The notes: generated by a model from the sequence alone, not told the origin. A DNA stretch of 64,000 nucleotides from Rubrobacter marinus (GCF_011492965.1 NZ_CP045121.1:248001-312000); one strand, 5' to 3'. Counted from the stretch's first letter, positions 34,918 to 43,985 are shown. Program-made: numbers and translations.

Positions 34918-34961
34918 AACCGAACGGTCGGTTGCTAATGCAGGCGTTGGGTTTGTAGAAT
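34918..34961 (+). promoter_or_regulatory. Promoter with inverted repeat before the MOSC gene
   Basis: TTGCTA (34932-34937) and TAGAAT (34956-34961) are spaced 18 bases. An inverted repeat AACCG-N6-CGGTT (34918-34933) overlaps the -35 box and may be an operator. Confidence 0.45.
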
Positions 34962-35066
34962 AGGTCGGGAGATGCCATCGGGCTCGCGACTCTTTTTGCG
35001 ACAGGGTTGGGCTTTGGGCGCCGGTGTTTCTTCGGTCACCCGTGGCGAGTTTTTGAGGAGAACGCT

Positions 35067-35525
35067 GTGTCGGGCTTCGTCGAAGGGATATACGTGGCCT
35101 CGCGGGCCGGGGCGAGGGCCGAGCGTGTCGGGGAGGCGCGTGCCCTGGTGGGCAGGGGCCTGGAGGGGGATCGCTACGCCGAGGGCGCCGGGCACTGGAG
35201 CCGGTTCGGCAGGTCGTGCGAGGTCACCCTCGTCGAGGCCGAGGACCTCGAGGCGATGGAGAGGGAGGCGGGGGTGCGCGTGATGGGGGGCGAGCACCGG
35301 CGCAACGTGGTGTTGCGGGGCCTCGGCCTCGACGGGGTGCGCCGCAAGAAGTTTCGCATCGGGGAGGCGGTCTTCGAGTACCAGAAGCCGTGCTCGATCT
35401 GCCGCTACGTGGAGCGGCTAACCGAGCCGGGCATGACCGAGGCCCTCAAAGGGCGCGGCGGCATCTGCGCCCGGGTCGTCGAGGAGGGGGAGATCCGGGA
35501 GGGAGATCCCGTCAGCGTGATGTAG
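35067..35525 (+). CDS. MOSC-domain protein
   Basis: 152 residues from GTG 35067, preceded by GAGGAG; an ATG upstream (35007) gives an unlikely extension. The MOSC core is seen in GRGLEGDRYAEGAGHWSRFG, EVTLVEAEDLEAM, GGEHRRNVVLRG and KKFRIGEAVFEYQKPCSICR. The cysteine in PCSICRY is the conserved MOSC residue. MOSC domains act in molybdenum-cofactor sulfuration or in detoxification of N-hydroxylated compounds (YiiM type). It starts alone behind a promoter at 34932-34961. Confidence 0.9.
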   Translation: MSGFVEGIYVASRAGARAERVGEARALVGRGLEGDRYAEGAGHWSRFGRSCEVTLVEAEDLEAMEREAGVRVMGGEHRRNVVLRGLGLDGVRRKKFRIGEAVFEYQKPCSICRYVERLTEPGMTEALKGRGGICARVVEEGEIREGDPVSVM

Positions 35526-35533
35526 GTTCGGGT

Positions 35534-36571
35534 CTAGCCCCCGACCTTCTGGCCCGCCGGGGCGCGATCCAGCCCGAAAGCCCCGGCAAGCTTCTCGTAC
35601 GAGCGGAGCCTCTCCGCGTGGTCGTGGACCATCGTGGTGACCATGATCTCGTCCGCCAGAGTCTGCTCGGCGATCTCTTCGAGGCGTGTCTGCACGGAAG
35701 GCAAGCTCCCGACGATCTGCATGGAGCGGTAGCTCTCCAGCAGCCTGCGTTCGCCCGGCGTGTATGGATAGGCGAGCGCCTCCTCGGGGCTCGGCAAGGG
35801 GCCGGGCTTGCCGGTCCGCATGCGCACCCATGCGAGGCCCATCGACGAGGCCAGTTCCTCGGCCCGCTCGTCCGTGTCGGCGCAGATCACCGACGCCGCG
35901 AGGATGGCGTGGGGCGCCGGGAACCTCTCCGAGGGGCGGAAGTTGTCGCGGTAGGCGCCGAGGAGGGGCGTGGGGTCCACGGGGCTGAAGTGGGAGGCGA
36001 AGGCGTAGCCCAGGCCCATCTCGCCGGCCGCCTTCGCCGAGTAGCCGCTCGACCCGAGCAGCCAGATCGGCGGCAGATCCACGCCTTCGGGGGCGGCGGA
36101 GATCGAACGGAACGGGTGATCCTCGGGGAAGCCGTCGCCAGAGAAGGCCAGAAGCTCGCCGAACTGCTCCGGGAAGTCCTCGGCCCCCGCGCTCCCCCTC
36201 GGGCCGCGCAGCGCCGCCGCCGTGACGGGGTCGGTGCCCGGGGCGCGGCCGATGCCGAGGTCGATGCGGCCCGGGTGCAGGGCCTCCAGGACCCGGAAGG
36301 TCTCGGCGACCTTCAGCGGCGCGTGGTTCGGGAGCATGATGCCCCCGGCCCCCACCCTGATGCGGGAGGTCGCGTCCGCCACGTGCCCGATCATCACCTC
36401 CGGCACGGGGCTCGCGACGCTGGGCAGGTTGTGGTGCTCGGCGAGCCAGTACCGCTCGTAGCCGAGACCGTCGGCGAGCCGCGCGAGCTCCAGCGTGTTC
36501 CGAAGCGCCCTGGCCGCGTCCGAGCCGGAAGGGACCGGTGAGAGATCCAGAACAGAGAGTGAGAATGCCAT
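35534..36571 (-). CDS. LLM-class flavin-dependent oxidoreductase (luciferase-like)
   Basis: 345 residues beginning MAFSLSVLDLSPVPSGSD. YERYWLAEHHNLPSVASPVP (about 50), RIRVGAGGIMLPNHAPLKVA (about 85) and RIDLGIGRAPGTDP (about 115) are characteristic of the YhbW/MsnO8 branch. It uses reduced flavin and oxygen; the substrate is unknown. GGAGG lies 12 bases before ATG 36571. It converges with the MOSC gene. Confidence 0.92.
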   Translation of the reverse strand: MAFSLSVLDLSPVPSGSDAARALRNTLELARLADGLGYERYWLAEHHNLPSVASPVPEVMIGHVADATSRIRVGAGGIMLPNHAPLKVAETFRVLEALHPGRIDLGIGRAPGTDPVTAAALRGPRGSAGAEDFPEQFGELLAFSGDGFPEDHPFRSISAAPEGVDLPPIWLLGSSGYSAKAAGEMGLGYAFASHFSPVDPTPLLGAYRDNFRPSERFPAPHAILAASVICADTDERAEELASSMGLAWVRMRTGKPGPLPSPEEALAYPYTPGERRLLESYRSMQIVGSLPSVQTRLEEIAEQTLADEIMVTTMVHDHAERLRSYEKLAGAFGLDRAPAGQKVGG

Positions 36572-36974
36572 CGTCGCTAGTACCTCCGTATCGAACGAAT
36601 ATCCGCCGCGTGCCCGTCGAGGGCGCCCAGCAGTTGCGAGGGGCCGCCGTCCCCGCTCCTTGAGGTTAGCACCCCGTGCCCCGATTCCGAACCGGCTGAC
36701 GCGGGGTAGCCGTGCGTGCAGCAGGAGCGGGCCTCGCCCGCAACCGGTGCTTGCACAGGACGCCCCGCGCGTCGCCAACGGCGCCTTTCGGCTACCATCA
36801 GCTCGTGCCAGGTGGGAGGGCGAAGCCGGGCAAGCCTTTAGCAGGTTCGCGTTCTGGAGGACGCGGAGGGAGATCCCGGCGGCTCCAGCGCCGGTGGACG
36901 GAGAGCAGCGCGACGCCCGCCGCGAGCTTCGCCGAAGGGGGTAGAAAGGACGGACCGCGAAGACGCCGAGGAAC
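36572..36974. other. Divergent intergenic region, nothing definite
   Basis: 403 bases between the flavin oxidoreductase (minus) and a hypothetical gene (plus). Only frames rich in Arg/Gly/Pro are seen on both strands. No repeat or clear promoter is recognised. Confidence 0.35.
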
Positions 36975-37280
36975 ATGACTTCGGGAGCCTGGCGTGGTCG
37001 GGTGGCTGAGAGGAGGTGGACCACGGAAGCGCGAGACGTGTATGGCAACCGCATAAGGTTGGGTAGGAACGGTCTCCGCTACGGCGAGGAGTTCGTGTCT
37101 TTCGACGACATGGGGGCGCAACCGGCGTCCTACACCTTCTGGAACCCCGCCACCAGCTTATCCGAGATAACGGTGCCCCGGCGGCGCGGGCCTGACCTGG
37201 TCCTGAGGAACCTGTCCCCTGAGACCGCTAACCGGCTCGGGGAGGCGATAAACGAAGCCCTGCGCAAGCACCGTGCGTAG
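36975..37280 (+). CDS. Hypothetical protein
   Basis: 101 residues from ATG 36975 (GTG 37002 is an alternative). The body reads TEARDVYGNRIRLGRNGLRY, GEEFVSFDDMGAQPASYTFW, TSLSEITVPRRRGPDLVLRN and NRLGEAINEALRKHRA. The beta-rich first half with VYGNRIRLGRNGLRYG resembles a small PH-like fold, but this is only an impression. No signal or membrane segment. Confidence 0.55.
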   Translation: MTSGAWRGRVAERRWTTEARDVYGNRIRLGRNGLRYGEEFVSFDDMGAQPASYTFWNPATSLSEITVPRRRGPDLVLRNLSPETANRLGEAINEALRKHRA

Positions 37281-37535
37281 AGCCCCGGGGCCGTGAGGCT
37301 CCATCGACCTTGCTGCAAAACGTCCGGTGCTGCCAGCAGGGGACTCCCCCGCCGTTTGATGTTGGGGATCCGGCGTCCCGCACGGCTTCGCGCGTCGGGG
37401 GCGTCCGGAACTCCCGGACTCGCTCTCGGGCTAGAACTCCTGACCCTCCACAGACCCTGAGCGCTTCAGACGCCCGTTCCGTAATTGCTCTGGGTGTCCT
37501 TATCCGGGCCCTTCGTTCTCCCTTTCTTGCGCTGG

Positions 37536-37541
37536 TAGACT
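37536..37541 (+). promoter_or_regulatory. -10 box, probably leaderless promoter of the histidine kinase
   Basis: TAGACT lies 8 bases before ATG 37550 and no ribosome site precedes the ATG. This matches the arrangement at 1413-1426. Confidence 0.4.
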
Positions 37542-37549
37542 CGGGTTCG

Positions 37550-38722
37550 ATGGGTGAGCCCGAAGACGGACAGAGGGATCTGGAGCGCCGCAACCACGAG
37601 CTCTCCGTGCTTAACGCGATCGCGCGCGAGCTCAACCGCTCGGTGGACCTGAGCGATGCGCTGGAGTTCACGCTGGCCGAGGTCTCCGAGTTGCTGGGCT
37701 TGCGGACCGGGTGGATCTGGCTCGTCGCCGAGGACTCGCCGCAGACCTACCTGGCCGCCTCCCGGAACCTCCCGCCCGCCCTGGCGGAGGACCCGGCGCG
37801 CATGGACGGCTCGGGCTACTGCTACTGCCTCGACTCCTACAGGAGGGGCGACCTCGCGGGGGCCGCGAACGTCAACGTGCTCAAGTGCACGCGGCTCGGC
37901 GGCCTCGTGGACGGCACGGACGGCCTGCGCTACCACGCCTCCATCCCGCTCCACTCGGGGGAGGAGAAGCTCGGCGTCATGAACGTCGCGAGCCCCGACT
38001 GGCAGAGCCTCTCCGAGAGGGACCTTCAGCTGCTCTACACCATCGGCGACCTCCTCAGCATCGCCGTGGAGAGGGCCCGGCTCTTCTCCCGGAGCGCCCG
38101 CCTCGGCGCCCTGGAGGAGCGCAACCGGCTGGCGCGCGAGATCCACGACACCCTCGCCCAGGGCCTCGCCGCCACCACGCTGCAGCTCGAATCCGCGGAC
38201 GCCCTGCTCGACGGCGGGGCGCCCGAGCCCGCGCGAACGCCCCTTCGCCGCGCCCTCTCGCTCACCCAGGCGAACCTGGAGGAGGCCCGGCGCTCCGTCC
38301 TGGACCTCCGGGCCGCCCCGCTCGAAGACCGGCCGCTCGCCGGGGCGCTCGAGGTCCTCGTGAAGGCGTGGGAGGCGGAGACGGGCGTCGGGGCGAGCTT
38401 CGAGGCGGTGAACGGCGCGCGTCCCCTGCCGCCCCGCGTCGAGGCGGCGCTGTACCGCGTTTGCGGGGAGGCGCTGGCGAACGTGGCCCGCCACGCGGGG
38501 GCCGAACACGTCACCGTCCGGCTCGTCGTCACGCCGGGGAGGGCCCGGCTCGCCGTCGAGGACGACGGCCGGGGCTTCGACGTCTCGGGGATACCCGCGG
38601 GGCGCCACGGGATCGTGGGCATGAGAGAGCGGGCCGAGAGGCTCGGCGGCGCGCTGGTTCTGAGAAGCGCGCCCGGCGGGGGGAGCGTCTTGGAGGCGAC
38701 GGTCCCGCTGGAGGGGCTCTAG
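37550..38722 (+). CDS. GAF-domain sensor histidine kinase (NarL/DesK class)
   Basis: 390 residues. A coiled N-terminus (ERRNHELSVLNAIARELNRS) leads to a GAF domain (about 35-175). Three Cys are in SGYCYCLDSYR and NVNVLKCTRLGG, which could hold a heme or iron-sulfur cluster as in NreB/DosS-like sensors, though this is speculation. The HisKA_3 H-box is RLAREIHDTLAQGLAATTLQ (about 195) and the ATPase has VEDDGRGFDV and HGIVGMRERAERLGG. ATG 37550 lies right after a -10 box. The response regulator starts one base after its stop, forming a two-component operon. Confidence 0.92.
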   Translation: MGEPEDGQRDLERRNHELSVLNAIARELNRSVDLSDALEFTLAEVSELLGLRTGWIWLVAEDSPQTYLAASRNLPPALAEDPARMDGSGYCYCLDSYRRGDLAGAANVNVLKCTRLGGLVDGTDGLRYHASIPLHSGEEKLGVMNVASPDWQSLSERDLQLLYTIGDLLSIAVERARLFSRSARLGALEERNRLAREIHDTLAQGLAATTLQLESADALLDGGAPEPARTPLRRALSLTQANLEEARRSVLDLRAAPLEDRPLAGALEVLVKAWEAETGVGASFEAVNGARPLPPRVEAALYRVCGEALANVARHAGAEHVTVRLVVTPGRARLAVEDDGRGFDVSGIPAGRHGIVGMRERAERLGGALVLRSAPGGGSVLEATVPLEGL

Positions 38723-38723
38723 G

Positions 38724-39371
38724 GTGGAGGGCGAGAAGATCCGCATCCTCGTCGCCGACGACCACCCTATGCTGCGCGAGGGTCTCGTCGCCGTCCTCGG
38801 CACGCAGCCGGACTTCGAGGTGGTGGGCGAGGCGGCCGACGGCGCGGAGGCCGTGCGGCTGGCGGAACGTCTGCGGCCGGACGTGATCCTCTTGGACCTC
38901 GAGATGCCCGGCACGGACGGCGTAGCCGCCCTGCAACGCCTCAGGGAGAGCGGGGCCGAGGCCAGGACGCTAGTCTTCACCGCCTACGACACCGACCGGC
39001 GCATCCTGGCCGCCGTGCGCGCCGGCGCGAAGGGCTACCTGCTCAAGGGCGCCTCGCGCCGGGACATCTTCGAGGCCGTACGCGTCGTCCACGCCGGGGG
39101 CTCCCTGCTCGGCCCCGACGCGACGGCCGCGCTGCTGCGGCACGTGGAGGGGGACGAGGGGGGCCACGACGCCCTGACGCCCCGGGAACTCGAGGTGCTC
39201 CGGCTGGTCGCGGAGGGACTCTCGAACAGGGCGATGGCCGAGAAGCTGTTCGTCACCGAGCGCACGGTAAAGTTCCACGTCAGCTCGCTCCTGAGCAAGC
39301 TGGGCGCCGAGAACCGCACCGAGGCGGTAAGCATCGCCGTCAGGCGCGGCCTGATACGGCTCCCCGCCTAG
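38724..39371 (+). CDS. NarL/FixJ-family response regulator
   Basis: 215 residues from GTG 38724. The receiver domain starts IRILVADDHPMLREGLVAVL; the phospho-acceptor is Asp in DVILLDLEMPGTDG (about 54) with Thr in FTAYDTD and Lys in AKGYLLKGA. The C-terminal LuxR HTH reads LTPRELEVLRLVAEGLSNRA, then MAEKLFVTERTVKFHVSSLL. It is the partner of the kinase just upstream. Target genes are not evident in the window. Confidence 0.95.
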   Translation: MEGEKIRILVADDHPMLREGLVAVLGTQPDFEVVGEAADGAEAVRLAERLRPDVILLDLEMPGTDGVAALQRLRESGAEARTLVFTAYDTDRRILAAVRAGAKGYLLKGASRRDIFEAVRVVHAGGSLLGPDATAALLRHVEGDEGGHDALTPRELEVLRLVAEGLSNRAMAEKLFVTERTVKFHVSSLLSKLGAENRTEAVSIAVRRGLIRLPA

Positions 39372-39473
39372 AAAACCTGTACTCCCGTACAGGGACGGAC
39401 CGTACTTCCGCGCGATGGCGCGGGGCCCCTCGCGAGGCATCCTCTAGGCATAAGCCAGAGAAGGAGCCCCACA

Positions 39474-40184
39474 ATGACCTCGAACGAGAAGCGAACGGCC
39501 CTGATCACCGGCGCCTCCCGCGGCCTCGGACTGGCCCTGGCCCGCGCTCTCGCCGAAGACGGTTGGACCCTTATCGTGGACGCCCGCGGCGAGGGGGACC
39601 TCGAAGCCGCCCGCGCGGAGCTAGCGCGCTGGACCGACGTCGTCGCCGTCCCCGGCGACGTGACGGACGAGAGACACCGCCGGGCGCTCGCGGAGGCGGC
39701 GAGGGAGGCCGGTGGCCTGGACGCCCTCGTGAACAACGCGGGCATCCTCGGCCCGAGCCCGCAGCCCGCCCTGCTCGACTACCCGCTGGGGGCGCTCGCG
39801 GAGGTCTACGAGAACAACGTGTTCGCGCCGCTCGCCCTCATACAGGCCGTCGAGCAGGACCTGAAGCCCGGCGCCCGCGTCATCAACGTGACCAGCGACG
39901 CCGCGACGGAGCCCTATCCGGGTTGGGGCGGGTACGGGTCGAGCAAGGCCGCCCTCGAACAGCTCTCCAACATCCTCGCCGCGGAGAACCCGGGGCTGCG
40001 CGTCTACCGGGTCGACCCCGGCAACATGCGCACGCGCATGCACCAGGAGGCGTTCCCGGGCGAGGACATAAGCGACCGTCCCCCGCCGGAGGAGAGCGTG
40101 CCCGGTCTCGTCGAGATCCTGACCGGCAGCCTGCCGAGCGGGCGCTACGAGGCGCGCTTCCTTATCCCCGTGGACGGAGGTTGA
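39474..40184 (+). CDS. Short-chain dehydrogenase/reductase
   Basis: 236 residues. Cofactor motif TGASRGLGLALA (residues 13-24), NNAGILG (about 84) and the catalytic YGSSK (about 150) are intact, with Ser in NVTSDAA. Classical SDR with NAD(P) specificity unclear. AGAAGGAG precedes ATG 39474. The QueA-like gene begins 8 bases after the stop, so the two are an operon. Confidence 0.92.
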   Translation: MTSNEKRTALITGASRGLGLALARALAEDGWTLIVDARGEGDLEAARAELARWTDVVAVPGDVTDERHRRALAEAAREAGGLDALVNNAGILGPSPQPALLDYPLGALAEVYENNVFAPLALIQAVEQDLKPGARVINVTSDAATEPYPGWGGYGSSKAALEQLSNILAAENPGLRVYRVDPGNMRTRMHQEAFPGEDISDRPPPEESVPGLVEILTGSLPSGRYEARFLIPVDGG

Positions 40185-40191
40185 TGGTTCT

Positions 40192-41280
40192 ATGACGCTA
40201 CGATTCCTACCCGCCGAGAGCCCCAACGGCAAGCTTCGTGACCTCGCGCCGCTCGAGTTCGAGCTGCCCGCGGTCCTGGAGGCCGGCGAGCCGCCGGAGG
40301 CCCGCGGCCTCTCCCGGGACGAGGTGCGCCTGATGGTCTCCCACAGGGACGACGACCGGGTGTCCCACGCCCGGTTCCGTGACCTTCCGGACCTGCTGTC
40401 GGCCGGCGACGTGCTGGTCGTCAACACTAGCGGGACGATGAACGCGGCCGTGGAGGCCGAGCGCGAGGACGGCACGGTGCTGGAGCTGCGCCTCTCGACC
40501 CGTCTGCCGGCGGGCCTGTGGACCGTCGAGCTCCGCCTCCCGGCCGGGGACGCCACCGAACCGTTCCGCGGTGCGACGCCCGGCGAGACCCTCTACCTGC
40601 CCGGCGGGGCGACGGTCACGCTGCACAGGCCCTACCGCGAGGACAGCCCCCGGCTCTGGCTCTCTACCCCGAGCCTCCCGGAGCCGCTGATCGGGTACCT
40701 CGACCGGCACGGCTTCCCGATCCGCTACGGGTACGTCCGGGAGCGGTGGCCCGCGGGCTACTACCAGACCGTCTACGCCACCGAGAGGGGCAGCGCCGAG
40801 ATGCCCTCCGCCGGGCGGGCCTTCACGCCGGAGCTCGTAACGCGCCTCGTAGCGGGCGGCATCATGGTGGCGCCCCTGATCCTGCACACCGGTGTCGCGA
40901 GCCTCGAGGACCACGAGCCGCCCTACGAGGAGTTCTACCGCGTCCCGGTCGAGACGGCGCGCCAGGTCAACGCCGCCCGCGGGCACGGCAAGAGGGTCGT
41001 CGCGGTCGGGACCACGGCCGTGCGGGCGCTCGAGACCGTCACGGACGCGGACGGGACGACGCACCCCGGGGAGGGCTGGACGGGCCTGATCGTGACCCCC
41101 GAGCGGGGCGTCCGCTCCGTGGACGCGATGCTCACGGGCCTGCACGAGCCGCGTTCGAGCCACCTGGCGATGCTCGAGGCGCTCGTCGAGCGCGGACGCC
41201 TCCGGCTCGCCTACGAGGAGGCCCTGCGCGAGGAGTACCTCTGGCACGAGTTCGGCGACCTGCACCTGATCCTGCCCTGA
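40192..41280 (+). CDS. Divergent QueA-family protein (S-adenosylmethionine:tRNA ribosyltransferase-isomerase-like)
   Basis: 362 residues with the QueA fold: FRDLPDLLSAGDVLVVNTSG (about 65), YQTVYATERGSAEMPSAGRA (about 190), HTGVASLEDHEPPYEEFYRV (about 230) and VVAVGTTAVRALETVTDADG (about 270). Canonical QueA has N-D-T-K-V-I-P-A-R-L after the G-D-x-L-V strand; here it is N-T-S-G-T-M-N-A-A-V. It therefore belongs to an actinobacterial branch that may not make queuosine. The function could be a related S-adenosylmethionine chemistry. No other queuosine genes are present in the window. Confidence 0.78.
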   Translation: MTLRFLPAESPNGKLRDLAPLEFELPAVLEAGEPPEARGLSRDEVRLMVSHRDDDRVSHARFRDLPDLLSAGDVLVVNTSGTMNAAVEAEREDGTVLELRLSTRLPAGLWTVELRLPAGDATEPFRGATPGETLYLPGGATVTLHRPYREDSPRLWLSTPSLPEPLIGYLDRHGFPIRYGYVRERWPAGYYQTVYATERGSAEMPSAGRAFTPELVTRLVAGGIMVAPLILHTGVASLEDHEPPYEEFYRVPVETARQVNAARGHGKRVVAVGTTAVRALETVTDADGTTHPGEGWTGLIVTPERGVRSVDAMLTGLHEPRSSHLAMLEALVERGRLRLAYEEALREEYLWHEFGDLHLILP

Positions 41281-41318
41281 CGAGATCCGCTCCACGAGAC
41301 GCCCGGAAGGAGGAGAAC

Positions 41319-41492
41319 GTGACCGAAGGAGTCGCACGCCTCCGACCTTCCCTGGGGACGCGGGGCGGCGGTGCGCCGCGCGAGGCCGGCTCCACCCCCT
41401 CGCGCGTCGCCTCCCCTCGCGCTCGGGCGCCCCGAGACCATCGGATCGGGGCTCCCTTGCCCGGTCGTCGTAATGCGGGGACGGCGCGGTAG
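41319..41492 (+). CDS. Doubtful small ORF with a strong ribosome site
   Basis: GTG 41319 follows AAGGAGGAGAAC closely and opens 57 codons (TEGVARLRPSLGTRGGGAPR and on). The composition (Arg, Pro, Gly) is like non-coding background, so this may be the start of a decayed gene rather than a functional one. Confidence 0.25.
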   Translation: MTEGVARLRPSLGTRGGGAPREAGSTPSRVASPRARAPRDHRIGAPLPGRRNAGTAR

Positions 41493-41640
41493 GGCCCGGC
41501 GGGGAGGCGTGCGGAGGAGCTTCGCTGGCGGCGGACGCGTCGAGGAGTACCGCTCCGTCGGACGGCGACCTTCGGGAGGAATAGGGCGGAGGCGGGTAAG
41601 GTGGTCGTATCGTTGGACCGGTACGAAGGAGGACGCGTAT

Positions 41641-42208
41641 ATGACCGCTTCGAGGCGCATCGAGCCCTGGCTCACCCTCTCCGTTGCGCGGGGCAACGCC
41701 GTTCAGGCCGGCGGGCTCCTCGGCGCGGCCGCGCTCGCCTGGTACGCGGGCCGGAAGGGTTCGAGTGGCATGCCCTGGCTGATCTCCAGCCGTACCCTCG
41801 CGTACTTCTCGGAGCATGCCTTCTCCCACTATCTCGTCGGGCGCGCGTTCGGCATCCGCTTCACCGGGTACGGGCTCCACGGCACGAGCCACCCTCATCT
41901 CTACCCGCCGGGTGCGCGCTGGGTGTTCTCACGCCTCCCGTTGTTGAGCGCGCGTCGAGCCCGCGTCCCTCCGGGCGGCCTCGCCGACGGCGCGAGCCGC
42001 GATGTACTCGGCGGGGACGCTGGCGACCGTGGTCGTCGGCCTCGTGATCCCCGCCTACGGGTTGCGGCGCGGCGTCCCCGGAGCGCGGGGTTTGCTCGTC
42101 GCCTCTGGTGTCGTGACCAACGCGTTCGTGCTCCTCAGCGAGGCCCTGCGCCCCGGCGGGGACCTGGTCCGGGCCTGGCGGGCGTTGCGGCGAGGGTCGC
42201 GGGTGTAA
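41641..42208 (+). CDS. Small membrane protein with a 2-base contraction
   Basis: ATG 41641 (AAGGAGGA upstream) reads RRIEPWLTLSVARGNAVQAG, SSRTLAYFSEHAFSHYLVG and LYPPGARWVFSRLPLL. After GCGCGCG (41948-41954) a different frame continues ARVEPASLRAASPTARAAMY and AGTLATVVVGLVIPAYGLRR to the stop at 42208. One missing GC unit makes 190 codons. Three or four membrane segments and a His-rich G-LHGTSHPHLYPPG loop are visible. I do not recognise the family. Confidence 0.6.
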
Positions 42209-42241
42209 AGCGCGGACTCGACGAAGCGGGGGCGAGGAGGG

Positions 42242-43360
42242 CTAGGCCCCCCCGTCGAATCGGACCTCGTGCGAGCCGGCGTTCTCCGCGACGAAGCGGA
42301 GGAGCCGCTCCCCTTCCTCGGCTAGGGCGTCGCGGTCCTGCGCGGTCAGGGTCTCGTACGGCTCGATCGCGAGCGTCGCCTTCGACCGGGCACGCTCCGT
42401 CCTCCACGTCCCGCGGAAGAAGCCGTCGACGAGCACGGCGGCCGGGACCATGCCGTTCTTGGAGGCAATGGCCCTGCGGTGCTCGTCGGCGATGACGCGG
42501 GTGCGGTCGGCGTGGGAGAGGATCAGGTTGTCGAACTCGGGCAGGAAGCGCGGCGGGGCCGGTACGTCCGCGCCGGGCCGCGGGGCTTCGGGCAGGTCGA
42601 ACAGCTCCCTGCCCCCCTCGTCGCGGAAGGTCCGAAGCCGCGGCCGGAGCCGCTCGACGGCCTCGCCGAGCCGGGTCAGCCCCGACCAGGTCTGCACGTC
42701 CTTGATGGCGGCCGGTCCGAATGCCCCGAGGTAGCGCACGACGGTCTCGTCCAGCGAGGGTTCCGGGTCGAGCGGACGGCCGAGCCAGGCCTCCACCGTC
42801 GTGTGGGTGGCCTGCCCGCTCCTCCCCCAGACGCCGCGGGGCGGCACCTGCACGAGCGGCAAGAGATGGCGGACGGCGCGGGCGAGGGAGGCGGGGTCAC
42901 GTCCCGGCCAACGCTCCCCGAGCAGCCCGCCGAGCTCCTTGGCGGTGAGCGGCCTCTCCTCGAGCAGCTCGCGGCCGGCGTCGGCGAGCGCCCCGAGGCC
43001 TACCCCCTCGAGGTTCGCGCGCTCGGCGCGGTTGGAGTACAAGCCGCGGTCTATGACCGGCTGCACGAGGGGACGGAGCCGTAGGCAGTCGCGGGCGCTG
43101 ACCAGGTGAACGGTGTTGCGCATCAGCGCGACGCGCACCGCCCTGCGGTCCAGGATCAGGCGCGCCAGCTCGTCGGGGCGAAAGTCCTTCAGGCGCGTCC
43201 ACAGGCCGACGTAGGGCGGCATCGGGGCCTGGGCCTGCAGGCCGACGAGATGCTCGATCGCCTCGTCGGCGGGTAGCTCCCCGCGGCCGAGCAGCATCTG
43301 CCGCGCCAGCGTGGCGCGATTGAGCGCGCGCCGGTCGAGCACGACGTCCGGTCCGCTCAT
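42242..43360 (-). CDS. Winged-helix DNA-binding protein, AlkZ-like (HTH_42)
   Basis: 372 residues beginning MSGPDVVLDRRALNRATLAR, then EHLVGLQAQAPMPPYVGLWT. The Q-x-Q motif (LQAQ, about 47) is the catalytic motif of AlkZ-type DNA glycosylases that unhook interstrand crosslinks. LMRNTVHLVSARDC, RYLGAFGPAAIKDVQTWSGL and FLPEFDNLILSHADRTRVI are further family signatures. Many members are uncharacterised, so glycosylase activity is inferred. It is the only gene on its transcript. Confidence 0.88.
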   Translation of the reverse strand: MSGPDVVLDRRALNRATLARQMLLGRGELPADEAIEHLVGLQAQAPMPPYVGLWTRLKDFRPDELARLILDRRAVRVALMRNTVHLVSARDCLRLRPLVQPVIDRGLYSNRAERANLEGVGLGALADAGRELLEERPLTAKELGGLLGERWPGRDPASLARAVRHLLPLVQVPPRGVWGRSGQATHTTVEAWLGRPLDPEPSLDETVVRYLGAFGPAAIKDVQTWSGLTRLGEAVERLRPRLRTFRDEGGRELFDLPEAPRPGADVPAPPRFLPEFDNLILSHADRTRVIADEHRRAIASKNGMVPAAVLVDGFFRGTWRTERARSKATLAIEPYETLTAQDRDALAEEGERLLRFVAENAGSHEVRFDGGA

Positions 43361-43985
43361 CGGGAGCGGTAGACCTTCCGTGCGCTGCCCGCGAGCCGGT
43401 CGAGCGACCCCGTCACGGCGAAGTTCTCGTGCCCACGCTCGGGCGAAGCTGCGTTACTCCTCATGCTTCAATGATCCACCCCGGTACGCCTCTCCTCAAG
43501 ACGCATTATCTCCCGAGCCGTCTCGTCGCGAGCTCGTCCGGGACCCCGCCCTCCCGCTTCGCCCTCGACGGGTTCGCCGCATCTCTCGACGCCCTTCGAC
43601 CGCCGCTCCGGCGCCGCTCACGTCCGACGGAACGGCGCGCCGCCGCTTCTCGTCGCGTCCTCCCTCGGGGGCGCCGCATCTCCGTGTTGAGCTCGGCGCC
43701 GAAGAGCCTTCGGGTCTTCGGGCTTGCGGCCCCGCTCCTCGCGCCGGACCCCGGAAGCTTCGCAACCTCCACGCGGTCGAGCGCCTGCGGGGGGCGAGGC
43801 TCTCCTGGCCCTAACGGGTGGAACCTCCGTTGTCCGTCATCCGGGCCGTATGTCTGCCCGACCCGCGGCCGCGGGGGTCCCCGACCCGCTCGCGAGCCCT
43901 ACCCCACGCACGAGACCGGTCTCCCCTCCGCCGGACGGAGGCCACCTCCCGGAGCGCCGATGAGGCGCTCCGTCCGGCGGCTCGT
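43361..43985. other. Long non-coding region
   Basis: 625 bases between the AlkZ-like start and the universal stress protein stop. Both strands show only low-complexity frames (Arg/Pro/Ser). The one structured element is the nested hairpin at 43928-43980. It may contain decayed sequence, but I recognise nothing. Confidence 0.4.
43928..43980 (-). terminator. Nested, mutually exclusive hairpins after the universal stress gene
   Basis: CCGCCGGACGGAG (43928-43940) pairs perfectly with CTCCGTCCGGCGG (43968-43980), 13 bp. Between them GGAGCGCC (43951-43958) pairs with GGCGCTCC (43964-43971), 8 bp. The second hairpin uses bases 43968-43971 of the first, so both cannot form fully. Located 6 bases past the stop of the minus-strand gene. 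Confidence 0.5.
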
